This document shows, in pieces, positions 61,626-64,000 of a DNA stretch of 64,000 bases. Under the pieces are notes generated by a model. It was not told the DNA's origin. It was given only the letters and a program-made list of their open reading frames with translations, and did not search any database. Made by a program: the position numbers and the translations under genes. The stretch comes from an uncultured Muribaculaceae bacterium (lineage in GTDB: Bacteria; Bacteroidota; Bacteroidia; Bacteroidales; Muribaculaceae), in the NCBI GenBank assembly GCA_958436175.1, contig CAUBJF010000006.1, positions 1 to 64,000 on the forward strand, read 5' to 3'. Position 1 is the stretch's first letter, and every line of letters starts with the position of its first letter.

Positions 61626-63023
61626 TTATCTCCGACCTTGGGATTTCTGCCTTTGGTATTTATCCTTGTCATTATCATTCCAAGGCAAATCGAAAGATGA
61701 ACCGCCTGCGCCAGTGCCGACATGGAGCGTCGGGATTCCTCCAGCTGCCGTCTGGAGTGCAACGGCGAGAAGACTGTGCTGTGATTCATCAACCTGCTCC
61801 CACGGCTCAAATAGCTCGTTGACCAATTCATGTAGAGTCAACGCGCCGCTGTCGTACTTGTCGAGAAGATTCTGGGGAAGATCGTAAGAGGTATTCTTGA
61901 ACTCGTTGCCATGAAACAGCGTCGTGATTGACAGACTGGGATACATACGGTTGGGAATCCAGCCGCTGACAAGCTCCGCTCCTGATGACAGGCGGTAACG
62001 TTCGGGGTATGCCAGGCGGTGCAACTTCTTTGCCAGATTGTGTTCGGCATTATAACGACTCTCCCATTCAGCAACTCGTTTGCTCGCCACGTCGATTTCT
62101 TTCTGGTAAGAATTGTGTTCACGGAGCAAGTTGGCTTTCAGATCATCGTGCCGCTTCTGCATCTCGGAGAGCTGCTTTTGTAATGCGGCAATCTGACTGT
62201 CCTTGTCTGCAACTTCCTTCTCCAGTTTCGGTAGTTCCCCGGTTCCGAGCCAAGACAAGATACGGTTCTTGCCGTCCTTCGCTCCTTTCTCGACCTTCTC
62301 CTTTTCGGCTGCAAGTTTCTCAATTTCTGCTGTCAATCTTTCGATGTCTGACTGAAGTTCGAGTGCTTGCTGACGGTTATATTGCTGTTGCGTCTGATGT
62401 TTTGCACCACTCGCCACGACACCGCGTTTCAATCCGAATCCTGCCATCGCCTGCGCGTATGTGTCCTGATATTGCCGGAGCTTGCCACGTGTCATCAGCT
62501 CATTGGCGCATAGCCTCGATGCCGGGGTCTTTTCCTTGTACTTCTGCTCGCCCTCGCGCTTACGGCGTGTGCGTGGTGCCGTTACAATAGGGACAACCGT
62601 TGCATGAAGATGGGGAGTCTTCTCATCCAAGTGAAGCACACATGACACAAGATTATCCTTGCCGAAGGTATCATGCAGCCACTTGATATTTGCCCGGCAC
62701 CAGTCATCAAGGCGACCGCCGTTGGCAAGAGCCATCATCTGCTCATGCGTGCCCGTCAGAAGCACACGGATGGCACGTGTCTGGTTCTTGCCGACTTTTC
62801 TTTGAAGTCCGGCGGTCTCAATACGGTGCTGAATCGCTTGTGTGCGGTTTTGAACGCCTTCGGGGAAGGTGATAAGCTCACGGTTGAGGGGTGTTCTGCT
62901 CTCGTCAGCGTTGTCGGGGATGTGCGGTTTGCCGTCGGCTGTCTTGCGCTCGATGTGGCAGGACATTCCCGAATCGTTGCCTGCGCCACGTTCCAAGTGG
63001 CACACTGCATATTGTGTTGTCAT
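61626..63023 (-). CDS. MobV-type relaxase (Pre/Mob family)
   Basis: The start at ATG 63023 (MTTQYAVCHLERGAG) matches the conserved N-terminus of Pre/Mob relaxases; the longer frame adds 16 unrelated residues. 465 residues. The relaxase domain shows HLERGAGND, LITFPEGVQNRTQAIQHRI, and the metal-binding HLDEKTPHLHATVVP. A coiled coil (about 230-350) follows, then a C-terminal tail (LPWNDNDKDKYQRQ). It nicks the element's oriT and mobilises it with a helper. It belongs to a different relaxase family than the one at 11627. Confidence 0.92.
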   Translation of the reverse strand: MTTQYAVCHLERGAGNDSGMSCHIERKTADGKPHIPDNADESRTPLNRELITFPEGVQNRTQAIQHRIETAGLQRKVGKNQTRAIRVLLTGTHEQMMALANGGRLDDWCRANIKWLHDTFGKDNLVSCVLHLDEKTPHLHATVVPIVTAPRTRRKREGEQKYKEKTPASRLCANELMTRGKLRQYQDTYAQAMAGFGLKRGVVASGAKHQTQQQYNRQQALELQSDIERLTAEIEKLAAEKEKVEKGAKDGKNRILSWLGTGELPKLEKEVADKDSQIAALQKQLSEMQKRHDDLKANLLREHNSYQKEIDVASKRVAEWESRYNAEHNLAKKLHRLAYPERYRLSSGAELVSGWIPNRMYPSLSITTLFHGNEFKNTSYDLPQNLLDKYDSGALTLHELVNELFEPWEQVDESQHSLLAVALQTAAGGIPTLHVGTGAGGSSFDLPWNDNDKDKYQRQKSQGRR

Positions 63024-63048
63024 ATAGTCTTGAATTAAATTGGTTATG

Positions 63049-63165
63049 ATAAAATTCCGTATCAATCGCAATAGAGAGTCGAGAGGAGGCTCGATGCTTG
63101 ATGGCTTTTTCGGGAGAGGTCGCAGACTTCGGCCGAAAATGCCATAATAAGCTACGGAATTTTAT
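63049..63165. other. Candidate oriT of the second mobilisable element
   Basis: A perfect 13-bp inverted repeat (ATAAAATTCCGTA at 63049-63061, its reverse complement at 63153-63165) surrounds a TCGAG/CTCGA hairpin and a GGCTTTTTCGG/CCGAAAATGCC near-palindrome. It lies directly upstream of the MobV gene, where the nick site is normally found. The rest of 63024-63363 holds a hairpin and no gene. Confidence 0.5.
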
Positions 63166-63192
63166 TACTAAAATCCTCCCTACTTTCAGCAA

Positions 63193-63211
63193 GCTGACAG
63201 GCTCTGTCAGC
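63193..63211. terminator. Hairpin between relaxase and ATPase genes
   Basis: GCTGACAG (63193-63200) pairs perfectly with CTGTCAGC (63204-63211) around a 3-base loop. No T-run follows on either strand, so its function as terminator is uncertain. Confidence 0.4.
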
Positions 63212-63363
63212 AGCTCCTACAATGGGGTTATTCCGGCTTGCCGCATCCAAGAGGAAGTCGGCGATGTCGAGTTTGGCAACTCTACCTGTAGGTATTGCCG
63301 TATCGGATTTTGGTTGGGTGAGGTGTCGTGTATATATAGGCCCGCTTCATCCAACTAACTTTT

Positions 63364-64000
63364 TCAATAGTAAAAGTCCTGAAGGTAGCGGTACGGATTA
63401 CCCTTCTTCTTGCCCTTGTCCACCTGCTCGATCATCCGTTTGTTCTTCAGAAAGGTTATCAGAATCTTGAGCTTGTAATCGCTGAGTTCGATGTCCTCGT
63501 CGGCGTATGCGTCACGGAGCGCATCCATGAGTTCGCCATGCCGCAGCAATGTGTCCGGGTTGGGGAAGGCCGAATCAAGAGCACTACGGTGGGTATCCTC
63601 GGATATGTCGTGGTACGGATCCCACGCCTCGTTGCCTTTGGTTTCGGGTGTCGGCACATAGTCCTTGATGAGCTCCGGCAAAGCCTCGTCGTTAATCCTG
63701 AAGGCAAATGGAGGGAAAGAGATATCTCGGATATAGACCGCCTCGACAGTGCTGATGGCATCATCGTTCTTGTCTTTCTCGACACGGAGCACCGTCTCGG
63801 ATTTGTTGTTGATTTCGGTTCCGATGTGCCCTCTCGCGTTTTCATCACCCTTGTTCTGGTGGATGACTGTGTGGAGATGAAGATTGAATTCCTCCGTCCA
63901 ATTCATCAGATAGTTGACTATAAGAGTAGCCTCGCGCGGACTGTTGATGTCAAGCATCAGGTCTCGGATGCCGTCGATGATTACCAGCCCAACAGCCGGG
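63364..64000 (-). CDS. RepA-like ATPase, 5' part beyond the window
   Basis: The frame is open to the window edge: before the internal Met at 63957 it reads PAVGLVIIDGIRDL, the Walker B segment. Further motifs are ARGHIGTEINNKSETVLRV and a C-terminal winged-helix-like domain. It closely resembles the ATPase at 8583-9626 (GVGLVIIDGVRDLMYD; ARGHVGTELNNKAETVL). The Walker A part lies outside. It serves replication of the second element. Confidence 0.88.
   Translation of the reverse strand, partial: PAVGLVIIDGIRDLMLDINSPREATLIVNYLMNWTEEFNLHLHTVIHQNKGDENARGHIGTEINNKSETVLRVEKDKNDDAISTVEAVYIRDISFPPFAFRINDEALPELIKDYVPTPETKGNEAWDPYHDISEDTHRSALDSAFPNPDTLLRHGELMDALRDAYADEDIELSDYKLKILITFLKNKRMIEQVDKGKKKGNPYRYLQDFYY

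Larger units (their letters stand above)
61484..64000. mobile_element. Second mobilisable element, left part only
   Basis: The portal frame breaks near 61484. Beyond it lie a MobV relaxase gene, an oriT-like region and a RepA-like ATPase gene on the minus strand. The other end, the integrase and any terminal repeat are outside the window, so the exact boundary is uncertain. Confidence 0.55.

Overview
The window looks like chromosomal DNA of a gut Bacteroidales bacterium, most likely near Muribaculaceae. This rests on many promoters of the Bacteroidetes form (TTG or TTTG, 18-21 bases, then TAnnTTTG), an Mfa/Fim-type fimbrial locus with DUF3575 and DUF3868-like genes, a GH127 glycosidase, MeaB, and DUF3853/RepA-like/primase mobilisation modules typical of Bacteroidetes elements. 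The genus is inferred; there is no rRNA here.

Layout. (1) 1-2830: a nonsense-broken TIGR04076 gene, a divergent HxlR regulator/NAD(P)-binding protein pair and a small lipoprotein. (2) 2868-3580: an integrase fossil and five tandem 122-125 bp units, each carrying the 3' part of a tRNA. (3) 3534-22552: an integrated mobilisable element (IME) of about 19 kb, bounded by a perfect 45-bp direct repeat whose right copy is the 3' end of an intact tRNA with anticodon CAT. It holds an integrase, an AlbA_2-type regulator, RepA-like ATPase, primase, MobC and relaxase genes, an oriT candidate, a candidate structured RNA of about 300 nt, and a six-gene cargo operon: divergent J-like protein, membrane GrpE-like protein, long Hsp70, membrane protein, degenerate kinase fused to an AAA+ ATPase, and TerB-like protein. 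This cargo is the best candidate for an undescribed system. (4) 22.7-33.1 kb: a fimbrial operon whose putative major subunit has an in-frame amber codon. (5) 33.3-34.8 kb: a REP-associated transposase (RAYT) with promoter-bearing direct repeats on one side and 62-bp repeats on the other. (6) 34.9-40.0 kb: housekeeping genes (meaB, DUF1573, recA) and GH127. (7) 40.1-54.6 kb: a minus-strand locus for protein phosphorylation: TPR histidine kinase, LuxR-type regulator, SH3-like membrane protein, zinc-ribbon protein, transmembrane Ser/Thr kinase, triple AAA+ ATPase, FHA protein, PP2C phosphatase, Sel1-type protein and a DUF1963 protein. (8) 54.7-58.4 kb: a decayed aldo/keto reductase, a hydrolase and a MATE transporter behind a probable attenuator leader. 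(9) 58.7-61.5 kb: integrase and portal-gene remnant of a prophage-like element, apparently interrupted by (10) a second mobilisable element (MobV relaxase, RepA-like ATPase) that runs off the window end.

How the parts may work together. In the IME, the integrase, relaxase and replication genes move the element, and the co-directional, nearly gapless Hsp70/J/GrpE-like/kinase-AAA+/TerB operon is its cargo. Its composition suggests a membrane-tethered chaperone and remodelling machine, perhaps for defence or stress. In the chromosomal locus, kinase, phosphatase and FHA reader form a write/erase/read set around AAA+ ATPases, with a two-component system encoded upstream. The motif DVHxTG occurs three times in the kinase N-terminus and once in the FHA protein, suggesting a shared phosphosite.

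All functional calls come from reading the translated sequence and recalling families; no database search was run.
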